Assembly (NCBI GenBank): GCA_937124505.1
Contig: CAKZKV010000083.1
Location: forward strand, 1-9,749
Source of the DNA: an uncultured Alphaproteobacteria bacterium
Lineage (GTDB): Bacteria > Pseudomonadota > Alphaproteobacteria > Micavibrionales > Micavibrionaceae
DNA: 9,749 bases
Reading direction: 5' to 3'
The notes below the pieces were generated by a model, which was not told the origin of the DNA, made no database searches, and worked only from the letters and a program-made list of their open reading frames with translations. The position numbers and the translations under genes are program-made. Below are positions 1-5,101 of this stretch, piece by piece. Numbering within the stretch: the stretch's first letter is position 1; each line of letters starts with the position of its first letter.

Positions 1-272
1 CACGGCACAACCCCCAGAGAGGGCCAGCCGCTGCGCGCCACGATCTGCGCCAGCGTTGTTTTCCCCAATCCCGGCGGGCCAAAGAACAACACATGATCCA
101 TGGCTATGCCTCGCGCTCTTGCGGCCTCGATAAAAACCTTCAAATTTCCCTTTAACTTCTGCTGGCCGATAAATTCGTCCAAAGCGTTCGGGCGCAACGC
201 CTTTTCCAGAGGAACGTCTTGTTCCTGCGGCGCTTGTTCAAGGTTTTCGTTTCTGTATACGGATTGTGTCAT
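1..272 (-). CDS. ruvB: RuvB Holliday junction branch migration ATPase, N-terminal part (cut by window edge)
   Basis: RuvB is the hexameric AAA+ motor that RuvA loads onto Holliday junctions to drive branch migration. About 90 residues are visible, running off the left edge; the family is usually about 340 residues. Residues 23-80 follow the family closely: [12 protein letters not shown] near 26-37, [11 protein letters not shown] near 45-55, [18 protein letters not shown] at 59-76. The Walker A motif is GPPGLGKT at 65-72. The start at 272 gives the usual short acidic leader before LRP; no strong ribosome binding site is seen, only AGATAATAAAAAT upstream. It is third in order after ruvC and ruvA, but a 246-base repeat-bearing gap separates it from ruvA. 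Oddity: after residue 80 the family expects a Glu-Leu-Gly-Val-x-Phe-Arg stretch, but the frame reads [10 protein letters not shown] (bases 3-32). This may be a small insertion, a sequence error or a contig end. Confidence 0.93.
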   Translation of the reverse strand, partial: MTQSVYRNENLEQAPQEQDVPLEKALRPNALDEFIGQQKLKGNLKVFIEAARARGIAMDHVLFFGPPGLGKTTLAQIVARSGWPSLGVVP

Positions 273-411
273 ATTTTTATTATCTTATTTTTAGCCATCA
301 TCCCGGAAATCCCCAAATCCAACTTCAAACATTCACGCAACGGACGCCAGGAATCCGCAAAGAACGCAATGAATGAAAAAACTCCTTTGCGATCTTCGCG
401 TGAACTATACT

Positions 412-484
412 TGTCATCCTGAGCGTAGCGAAGGATCTCTAATTCACTGATATCATAAGATTCTTCGCTGCGCTCAGAATGACA
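412..484. repeat. REP-like long inverted repeat in the ruvA-ruvB gap
   Basis: The arms are 412-437 and 459-484, each 26 bases and pairing at 23 of 26 positions. The left arm begins tgtcatcctgagcg and the right arm ends gcgctcagaatgaca; the 21-base loop is AT-rich. Read as protein on the minus strand it gives the peptide CHSERSEES...LRYAQDD, a translation artefact known from interspersed repeats in many bacterial genomes. A second weak inverted pair lies alongside, cgcaaag at 356-362 with ctttgcg at 385-391, so the repeat-bearing tract probably starts near 350. The repeat sits between two co-oriented ruv genes and could stabilise the upstream ruvA message or attenuate ruvB. That role is inference. 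Confidence 0.8.
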
Positions 485-502
485 GGAATTCTGTTTCCTG
501 TC
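481..502. terminator. Short perfect hairpin after ruvA, weak terminator candidate
   Basis: gacaggaa (481-488) pairs perfectly with ttcctgtc (495-502) across a 6-base loop. On the plus strand it is followed by a T run at 502-507, but no plus-strand gene precedes it. On the minus strand it lies 16 bases after the ruvA stop but lacks a clear U tract. It abuts the right arm of the REP-like repeat and may be part of the same element rather than a terminator. Confidence 0.3.
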
Positions 503-518
503 TTTTTCAGAGATTCTC

Positions 519-1142
519 TTACTCATTCGCCAGTTCCCTCAATGAAAATTTAATCAAATCCTGTAAATTCTGATTGTCATTGGCCTTTGATTTCGCCTGC
601 ATGACCGCATTATAGGCTTCCCCCCGGCCATAGCCCAAACCGATAAGCGCCTGCACCGCGTCATTATCAATATCGGACGCTTTGATCGGCGCTTGTGCCT
701 GCATGTCCCCAACCTTAACGGGCTTAGGCGTAAAATCCAGTTCCCCGACCTTGTTTTTTAACTCCAGCAAAATCCGGCTGGCCAGTTTCGGGCCAACCCC
801 ATCGGCGCGTGTAATCGGTGTCTTGTCCTGCGCCGCAATCGCCAGAGAGATATCCTGCGGCGAGCAGACGGACAAAATCGCCAGACCAGCCTTCACGCCA
901 ACACCCTGCACAGAGGTCAACAGGCGGAACCATCTCTGCTCATCCGCGTCCTGAAACCCGTAGAGATGGATATGATCCTCACGCACATGCGTATCAATCA
1001 GCAAACTGACCGCGTCCCCCGTTTGCCCGATTTGTGAGAGTGTCCGCGTGCTGGCAAAGACCAGATAGCCGACCCCGTTCACATCCAGAATCAAATGCCC
1101 CTGATGAAACGAATCAATAATGCCTGAGAGTTTTCCAATCAT
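519..1142 (-). CDS. ruvA: RuvA Holliday junction DNA-binding subunit
   Basis: RuvA binds the four-way junction as a tetramer and recruits RuvB. The chosen start at 1142 gives 207 residues, the normal family length, and the classic opening MIGKLSGIID; a longer in-frame reading to 1211 would overlap ruvC and adds nothing family-like. Three domains are visible: an N-terminal OB fold (about 1-64, with LDVNGVGYLV and the acidic DADEQ loop near 65-69), a middle domain with two helix-hairpin-helix motifs (VQGVGVKAGLAIL at 78-90 and ADGVGPKLASRIL at 113-125), and a C-terminal three-helix RuvB-binding domain (about 157-207, with DAVQALIGLGYGRGEA). A flexible linker rich in Pro and Lys lies near 138-155. 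The start codon lies one base after the ruvC stop, so translation is probably coupled. Confidence 0.97.
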   Translation of the reverse strand: MIGKLSGIIDSFHQGHLILDVNGVGYLVFASTRTLSQIGQTGDAVSLLIDTHVREDHIHLYGFQDADEQRWFRLLTSVQGVGVKAGLAILSVCSPQDISLAIAAQDKTPITRADGVGPKLASRILLELKNKVGELDFTPKPVKVGDMQAQAPIKASDIDNDAVQALIGLGYGRGEAYNAVMQAKSKANDNQNLQDLIKFSLRELANE

Positions 1143-1143
1143 A

Positions 1144-1620
1144 TTATTTATAATGCGCATGTGTGATGGCAATGGCAAGCGCGTCTGCCTCATCTTCGCT
1201 GAGTTCTCCACAATTTGGCAGCAACACCCGGATCATCATTCCGATCTGGTCTTTGTGCGCATGCCCCTGCCCGACGATGGATTTCTTGATTTTGTTCGGC
1301 GCATATTCCGCAACCTCCAGCCCATACTGCGCCAGCGCGACAATCGCAGCTCCCCGCGCCATCCCTAATTTCAGAGAGGTCGTCGGATTACGATTGACGA
1401 AGGTTTCCTCAATCGCCGCATGAGACGGTTCAAATTGGGTCAGAATGTGTGTGAGTTCCTCACTGATCGTCAACAGCCGGACGGCCATGTCCTCCTTGGG
1501 ATTTGGCTTTATCAAACCACTCGCGACAAATTTCAGGGATGAGCCTGCGCTTTCAATCACGCCCCATCCGGTTTTCTGCAAGCCGGGATCTATGCCGATA
1601 ATTTTCATTGAATTTGTCAT
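1144..1620 (-). CDS. ruvC: RuvC crossover junction endodeoxyribonuclease
   Basis: RuvC is the dimeric resolvase that cuts Holliday junctions after RuvAB branch migration. It has 158 residues, a normal family length. The four acidic catalytic positions of the RNase H-like fold are visible: D11 in GIDPG, E71 in AIEETF, and D143 with D146 in SEDEADALAIAITHAH. Other family blocks are KTGWGVIE (16-23), NPTTSLKLGMARGAA (78-92) and APNKIKKSIVGQGHAHKDQI (107-126). The start at 1620 gives a four-residue leader (MTNS) before MKIIGIDPG, as in many alphaproteobacterial RuvC proteins. ATG at 1608 is an alternative; neither has a clear ribosome binding site. The first base pairs of the gene lie inside a palindromic element (1619-1654), which could mask the start. 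ruvA follows one base after the stop. Confidence 0.97.
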   Translation of the reverse strand: MTNSMKIIGIDPGLQKTGWGVIESAGSSLKFVASGLIKPNPKEDMAVRLLTISEELTHILTQFEPSHAAIEETFVNRNPTTSLKLGMARGAAIVALAQYGLEVAEYAPNKIKKSIVGQGHAHKDQIGMMIRVLLPNCGELSEDEADALAIAITHAHYK

Positions 1621-1654
1621 TGCCTGAATTTTCGGCAGAAAATTCTAAGGCAAT
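1619..1654. repeat. Palindromic element A, overlapping the ruvC start
   Basis: attgcct (1619-1625) pairs with aggcaat (1648-1654), and gaattttc (1626-1633) pairs perfectly with gaaaattc (1638-1645). The loop is ggca and the only irregularity is a two-base bulge (ta, 1646-1647). The 15-bp stem covers the likely ruvC start codon region. Its architecture matches element B at 1669-1703 in opposite orientation. Confidence 0.75.
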
Positions 1655-1668
1655 CCACATAAAAATGG

Positions 1669-1703
1669 ATTCCCCTAGAATTCTTTTCAAGAATTCGGGG
1701 AAT
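1669..1703. repeat. Palindromic element B, 14 bases after the yebC stop; possible terminator or mRNA stabiliser
   Basis: attcccc (1669-1675) pairs with ggggaat (1697-1703), and gaattctt (1678-1685) pairs with aagaattc (1689-1696). The loop is ttc and there is a two-base bulge (ta, 1676-1677). On the minus strand the stem is followed a few bases later by ATTTTTATG (plus-strand A run at 1661-1665), so it could act as a weak intrinsic terminator for yebC. Its outer arms resemble the widespread tggattccc...gggaatgac type of bacterial repeats. The same 7+8 bp plan as element A argues that both are copies of one repeat. Confidence 0.7.
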
Positions 1704-1716
1704 GACAAATGCACAG

Positions 1717-2472
1717 TTACGCATTTGCCAGTAACTTCTCCATCACCTCGTCACTGGCATCCATGTTGGTGGTCACACTTTGAACGTCGTCATTATCTTC
1801 CAGCGCGTCAACCAGCTTCATCAGGGTTTCCGCCTGCGCCACGTCCACGTCGGACATCACATTCGGCTTCCAGATCAGGCCGGAACGCTCGGCGTCCCCG
1901 TACTTTTTCTCAAGTGCATCACGCACCGCCGCCAGATCGGTGTCCGCCGTGTAAATGACATGGCCGTCTTCATCACTTTCAACGTTTTCCGCCCCGGCCT
2001 CAACAGCGGCCTCAAACATTTCATCGGCAGAAGCCTTGTCAGCGGGGTAAAACACTTCCCCGACCCGATCAAACATAAAGCCAACAGAGCCGGTTTCGCC
2101 CAGATTCCCACCATTTTTGGAAAAGATCGTCCGCATGTCCGTCGCCGCCCGATTACGATTATCGGTCATGACTTCCACAATCACGGCAACGCCGCCCGGC
2201 CCGTATCCTTCATAACGAATCTCTTCATAATCCGCACCATCACCGCTGCCAACGCCTTTCTGAATGGCATTTTCAATGTTGTTTTTCGGCATGGACTGCC
2301 CCTTGGCATTGGCTATTGCCAAACGGAGGCGCGGGTTCATGTCCGGGTCTGCCCCGCCCATCTTCGCGGCAACGGTAATTTCCTTGCTCAGCTTTGAAAA
2401 TATCTTGCCGCGCTTTTTGTCCTGCGCGCCTTTTCTGTGTTGTATATTTGCCCATTTGGAGTGTCCGGCCAT
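1717..2472 (-). CDS. yebC: YebC/TACO1 family translational regulator
   Basis: YebC/PmpR/TACO1 proteins have been described as DNA-binding regulators and, more recently, as ribosome-associated factors that relieve stalling at proline stretches; which applies here cannot be told from sequence. The 251-residue protein matches family length. The hallmark N-terminus [20 protein letters not shown] (1-20) is present, followed by [10 protein letters not shown] (23-32), [20 protein letters not shown] (46-65), [21 protein letters not shown] (87-107) and [10 protein letters not shown] (128-137). The C-terminal half is acidic, as usual. The start is fixed by a good ribosome binding site, AGAGGAAA at about 2477-2484. 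It lies upstream of ruvC, a conserved arrangement, with two palindromes in the gap. Confidence 0.97.
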   Translation of the reverse strand: MAGHSKWANIQHRKGAQDKKRGKIFSKLSKEITVAAKMGGADPDMNPRLRLAIANAKGQSMPKNNIENAIQKGVGSGDGADYEEIRYEGYGPGGVAVIVEVMTDNRNRAATDMRTIFSKNGGNLGETGSVGFMFDRVGEVFYPADKASADEMFEAAVEAGAENVESDEDGHVIYTADTDLAAVRDALEKKYGDAERSGLIWKPNVMSDVDVAQAETLMKLVDALEDNDDVQSVTTNMDASDEVMEKLLANA

Positions 2473-2556
2473 AAATTTCCTCTTGTTAATTTTTTATTTA
2501 GCGTAAATAAATATAACTGTATTTAGTTCATTTTTTTTAATATCATTAGTTTTATC
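2473..2556. promoter_or_regulatory. AT-rich divergent control region between yebC and the receiver gene
   Basis: The 84 bases separating the two oppositely oriented starts must hold the promoter for the receiver/Hpt-like unit and probably one for yebC-ruvCA. It is very AT-rich, with T runs at 2490-2496 and 2531-2538 and a TATAAC-like hexamer at 2512-2517. No convincing -35/-10 pair could be fixed. The receiver side has no Shine-Dalgarno sequence, unlike the yebC side. Confidence 0.5.
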
Positions 2557-3198
2557 ATGGGATATGAGTTTCACAAGGCCTCTGTTTTAATTGTTGAAGA
2601 TAATCAACCCATGATCGATTTAATACGCTCTGTCGTAGAAACCTTTGGCTTCCAAAATGTCTATACAGCCAATGACGGGGAAGAGGGATTCGAGGCTTTT
2701 TGCAAGTATAATCCTGATCTTATTATATCGGACTGGATGATGTCTCCGACCAACGGCATTGAGATGGCACATAAAATCCGCCAAAGCAATCTATCCCCAA
2801 ACAAATATGTTCCCATCATCCTCCTGACTGGTTTCAGCCAGAAAAAACGTGTTATTGAGGCCCGTGACACAGGAATTACCGAATTTATTGTCAAACCCTT
2901 CAAAGCAGGGGATTTGTATAAAAGAATCGAAAACATTATCGAGAACCCCCGTAAATTTGTTGAATCGGAGGATTTCTTTGGCCCAGACCGCCGCCGCCGC
3001 AAAAATGTAGATTTTCAAGGCCCGTTCCGCCGCAATGAGGACACGTCCTCTGACGATGTAACCTCACCTTTTGAGGAAGAAGATCAGGTCTACAAAGAGA
3101 TCATGAAACAACAAAAAAAAATTGAAGAAGAAGCTAAAAAATATAATGACCCCCTCATTATCGCTTTCAAAAACAATAACGATAAAAAAGATGACTAA
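2557..3198 (+). CDS. CheY-like response regulator with basic GPDRRR tail and C-terminal coiled coil
   Basis: A single receiver domain fills residues about 8-125. The acidic pair is E14-D15 (LIVEDN), the phospho-acceptor is D59 (LIISDWMM), the switch Thr is T91 (ILLTGF) and the conserved Lys is K113 (FIVKPF). There is no DNA-binding or enzymatic output domain. The tail instead has FFGPDRRRRKN (130-140) and GPFRRNED (145-152), a motif seen in alphaproteobacterial receiver proteins, then an acidic stretch and a short charged helix (about 166-187, EEEDQVYKEIMKQQKKIEEE). The output is therefore probably by protein contact. The ATG at 2557 has no ribosome binding site but is the only start giving a complete first beta strand. 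Its TAA stop shares an A with the next gene's ATG (TAATG). It runs opposite to both flanking units. The cognate kinase is not in the window. Confidence 0.92.
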   Translation: MGYEFHKASVLIVEDNQPMIDLIRSVVETFGFQNVYTANDGEEGFEAFCKYNPDLIISDWMMSPTNGIEMAHKIRQSNLSPNKYVPIILLTGFSQKKRVIEARDTGITEFIVKPFKAGDLYKRIENIIENPRKFVESEDFFGPDRRRRKNVDFQGPFRRNEDTSSDDVTSPFEEEDQVYKEIMKQQKKIEEEAKKYNDPLIIAFKNNNDKKDD

Positions 3199-3722
3199 TG
3201 CCGAATAAAGAAAATGTCAGTAAAGCAAGATTTTATAATCCTCCCAACATTTTAAAAGAAAAGGTTGGCTCAGGGGGCTTGGCCAGAAATATTCTGGAAC
3301 AGGCACAAAAATTACTGGAAGAAAACGATATCGACTTCGAGCCCATCGCCATGACATATATGGATGCCCTGCGCCGGGGCCTTGACCATGCTTATAATCC
3401 ATCTCCGCATACGACACGTTTTGAACTTATGGAAGGATTAATTCACCCCATCATGCAGTTAAAAGCCAATGGTGGCATGTTTGATTACCCTCTCGTGTCC
3501 AGAATCGCCGATAAAATGATCGAACTGATTGAAGGTGCGACCGAACCAAATGAGGACTTACAAGAGATCATACAGGCCTTTCACACAACGATCACGGCGA
3601 TCCTTCACAGCAAACTAAAAGGCACTGGTGGCGTGAAAGGGGATAATCTTTACTATGCCATTTGTGATGCCTGTGACCGCTATTTTAAAAAGCACAAGCG
3701 TGAACATCCTTATTATGGATGA
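3198..3722 (+). CDS. Degenerate Hpt/CheE-like helical protein, likely partner of the receiver
   Basis: It is 174 residues long and all-helical in appearance, with no signal peptide or membrane segment. It resembles an alphaproteobacterial Hpt-like family that opens with PPNxLKxKVGxGG (15-27 here) followed by a long helix. The central block LIHPIMQLKANGGMFDYPLV (81-100) aligns with the Hpt motif His-x-x-Lys-Gly-x-x-Gly-x-x-Gly. Residue 86 is Met where the phosphorylated His should be, and the Gly after Lys is Ala. A C-terminal block (HSKLKGTGGVKG, 137-148) also fits the family. H83 and H137 are nearby alternatives. I infer a phosphorylation-independent binder or sequestering partner of the receiver. 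Translation is coupled through TAATG. Its last 10 bases overlap the 3' end of ymdB on the other strand. Assignment rests on recalled family patterns only. Confidence 0.7.
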   Translation: MPNKENVSKARFYNPPNILKEKVGSGGLARNILEQAQKLLEENDIDFEPIAMTYMDALRRGLDHAYNPSPHTTRFELMEGLIHPIMQLKANGGMFDYPLVSRIADKMIELIEGATEPNEDLQEIIQAFHTTITAILHSKLKGTGGVKGDNLYYAICDACDRYFKKHKREHPYYG

Positions 3723-4516
3723 TCCAGTACGCCACCTAATCTGAAACTTTGAATAGAGACCGCCAGCCCGGTTGCGTCATTTGTTTCGATACAGGCCCCA
3801 CAGACACTGGCCTCCCCAGTGGCTGGTTGCGGTTTTTCACCCGGCATTTGCCGCAAAAATCCAAAAATGGAAATGTCCTTGCGGCGTCCAATGACACTAT
3901 CATAATCTCCCGTCATGCCTGCATCTGTCTGATAGGCCGTTCCTTTTTTCATGATATGCGCATCCGCCGTCGGAATATGCGTATGTGTCCCGACGACACC
4001 GGAAATTTTACCGTCAAAATAATGACCAAAGGCCATTTTCTCGCTGGTCGCCTCGGCATGAAAATCAACAAAAATCGCATCAATGTTTTGCCCAAGCTTC
4101 AAATTCCGTATTTCCTGTTCCACGCGCCGAAACGGACAATCAATCGGCGCCATAAACGTGCGCCCCATTGCATTCACAATGTAAATATTCTGCCCCTTGC
4201 TGTTACTAAGCTGTAGACTGCCCTTTCCCGGCGCACCAGCAGGCAGGTTGATGGGGCGCAGGAGGCGCGGCTCGTTTTCGATCTGCGCGATCATCTCTCG
4301 CTGATCCCAGACATGATCTCCGGTTGTGATGCAATCCACCCCGGCAGTGAACATTTCCTCACATATTTTTTTGGTAATTCCGTGGCCATGGGCCGCATTT
4401 TCACCATTCACAATAATAAAGTCAGGATCGTATGTTTCTTTTATGACAGGAAGCTGCCTGCTCAACGCTTCGCGACCTGCGCGGGCATATACATCACCTA
4501 TAAAAATAATCTTCAT
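3713..4516 (-). CDS. ymdB: YmdB family metallophosphoesterase
   Basis: This is a TIGR00282/YmdB-type calcineurin-like phosphoesterase, a cytosolic dinuclear-metal enzyme; the Bacillus relative hydrolyses 2',3'-cyclic nucleotides and affects RNA and biofilm. It has 267 residues, full family length. Metal-site motifs are in order: GDVYARAGR with D8, NGENAAHGHG with E39 and N40, TTGDHVWDQRE with D67-H68, DFHAEATSEK with H153, and GTHTHIPTAD with H178 and H180. TDAGMTGDYDSVIG (197-210) is another family block. At position 67 the Bacillus enzyme has Asn (GNH); here it is Asp, which could still bind metal. The ATG overlaps the fthC stop (ATGA), so the two are coupled. The 3' end overlaps the convergent Hpt-like gene by 10 bases. 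Confidence 0.95.
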   Translation of the reverse strand: MKIIFIGDVYARAGREALSRQLPVIKETYDPDFIIVNGENAAHGHGITKKICEEMFTAGVDCITTGDHVWDQREMIAQIENEPRLLRPINLPAGAPGKGSLQLSNSKGQNIYIVNAMGRTFMAPIDCPFRRVEQEIRNLKLGQNIDAIFVDFHAEATSEKMAFGHYFDGKISGVVGTHTHIPTADAHIMKKGTAYQTDAGMTGDYDSVIGRRKDISIFGFLRQMPGEKPQPATGEASVCGACIETNDATGLAVSIQSFRLGGVLDHP

Positions 4517-5088
4517 GACAAAAAGCTATAGACTCTTTCCGGCGTAATCACAAGGTCAAGCGGCTGATCATGGTCTTCGGCTGGCAGAGGAAATAAAACC
4601 AGTTGCTCGGCAAAGGCAATTCCAACGCTCAAAACATCCTTTTTTTGACGCAGGTCATCAAGGGTCGCATCATAATGTCCGGCACCATAACCAAGACGGT
4701 GTCCTTTGCGGTCAAAAGCAATAAGAGGAACCACAACAATATCCGGTTCCAGCCATTCTGTTTTTTCATTCACCATTGGCTCATGGATCTTATATGCACC
4801 TTCCCTGAGCGGGGCATCCTTCTCCCATTTTGCAAACTTTAACGCCCTTTGATCTTTGGAGGTAATCGGCAAACAGCAGGTAAATCCCTCCTCCAGCAAT
4901 TGCTCCAGAATAAGCTGGGTAGAAAATTCATCTTTTTTCGGCCAGTAGAGTGCAATGATCTGGTCTTTGCGCGGCGCACAGGATTCAAAAAACAGCCTGC
5001 ACGCCTTCTCCGCATCATCAAGATTAGGCCGGATACTTTCACGATAGCGTTTCGCCTGCTCGCGAATATCTTGCTTGGTTAAAGTCAT
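4513..5088 (-). CDS. fthC: 5-formyltetrahydrofolate cyclo-ligase
   Basis: It converts 5-formyl-THF to 5,10-methenyl-THF with ATP, returning a storage or inhibitory folate to one-carbon metabolism in the cytosol. The 191-residue length is typical. The family signature is clear at 118-140: VVVPLIAFDRKGHRLGYGAG then HYD, the ATP/Mg-binding loop. Earlier blocks are the basic N-terminal helix KQDIREQAKRYRE (5-17), ALYWPKKDEFST (46-57) and KFAKW with the following EGAYKIHEP (84-104). In many proteobacteria this gene follows zapA and the 6S RNA gene; here a glycosyltransferase gene lies between them. It starts 13 bases after that gene's stop, with only a weak GAG upstream, and its own stop overlaps ymdB, so it now probably depends on the glycosyltransferase transcript. 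Confidence 0.94.
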   Translation of the reverse strand: MTLTKQDIREQAKRYRESIRPNLDDAEKACRLFFESCAPRKDQIIALYWPKKDEFSTQLILEQLLEEGFTCCLPITSKDQRALKFAKWEKDAPLREGAYKIHEPMVNEKTEWLEPDIVVVPLIAFDRKGHRLGYGAGHYDATLDDLRQKKDVLSVGIAFAEQLVLFPLPAEDHDQPLDLVITPERVYSFLS

Positions 5089-5101
5089 TATTTATTCTCG
5101 C

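Noticed and set aside
269..526. Minus-strand 85-codon reading frame in the ruvA-ruvB gap
   Set aside because: It translates the REP-like repeat into the known artefact peptide CHSERSEES and overlaps both ruv genes; no protein family features.
1144..1211. Extended N-terminus of RuvA up to 1211
   Set aside because: The extra 23 residues overlap ruvC coding sequence; family proteins start at MIGKLSG (1142).
1780..2397. Plus-strand 205-codon frame opposite yebC
   Set aside because: Antisense shadow of a well-conserved YebC gene; Arg/His/Ile-rich nonsense composition.
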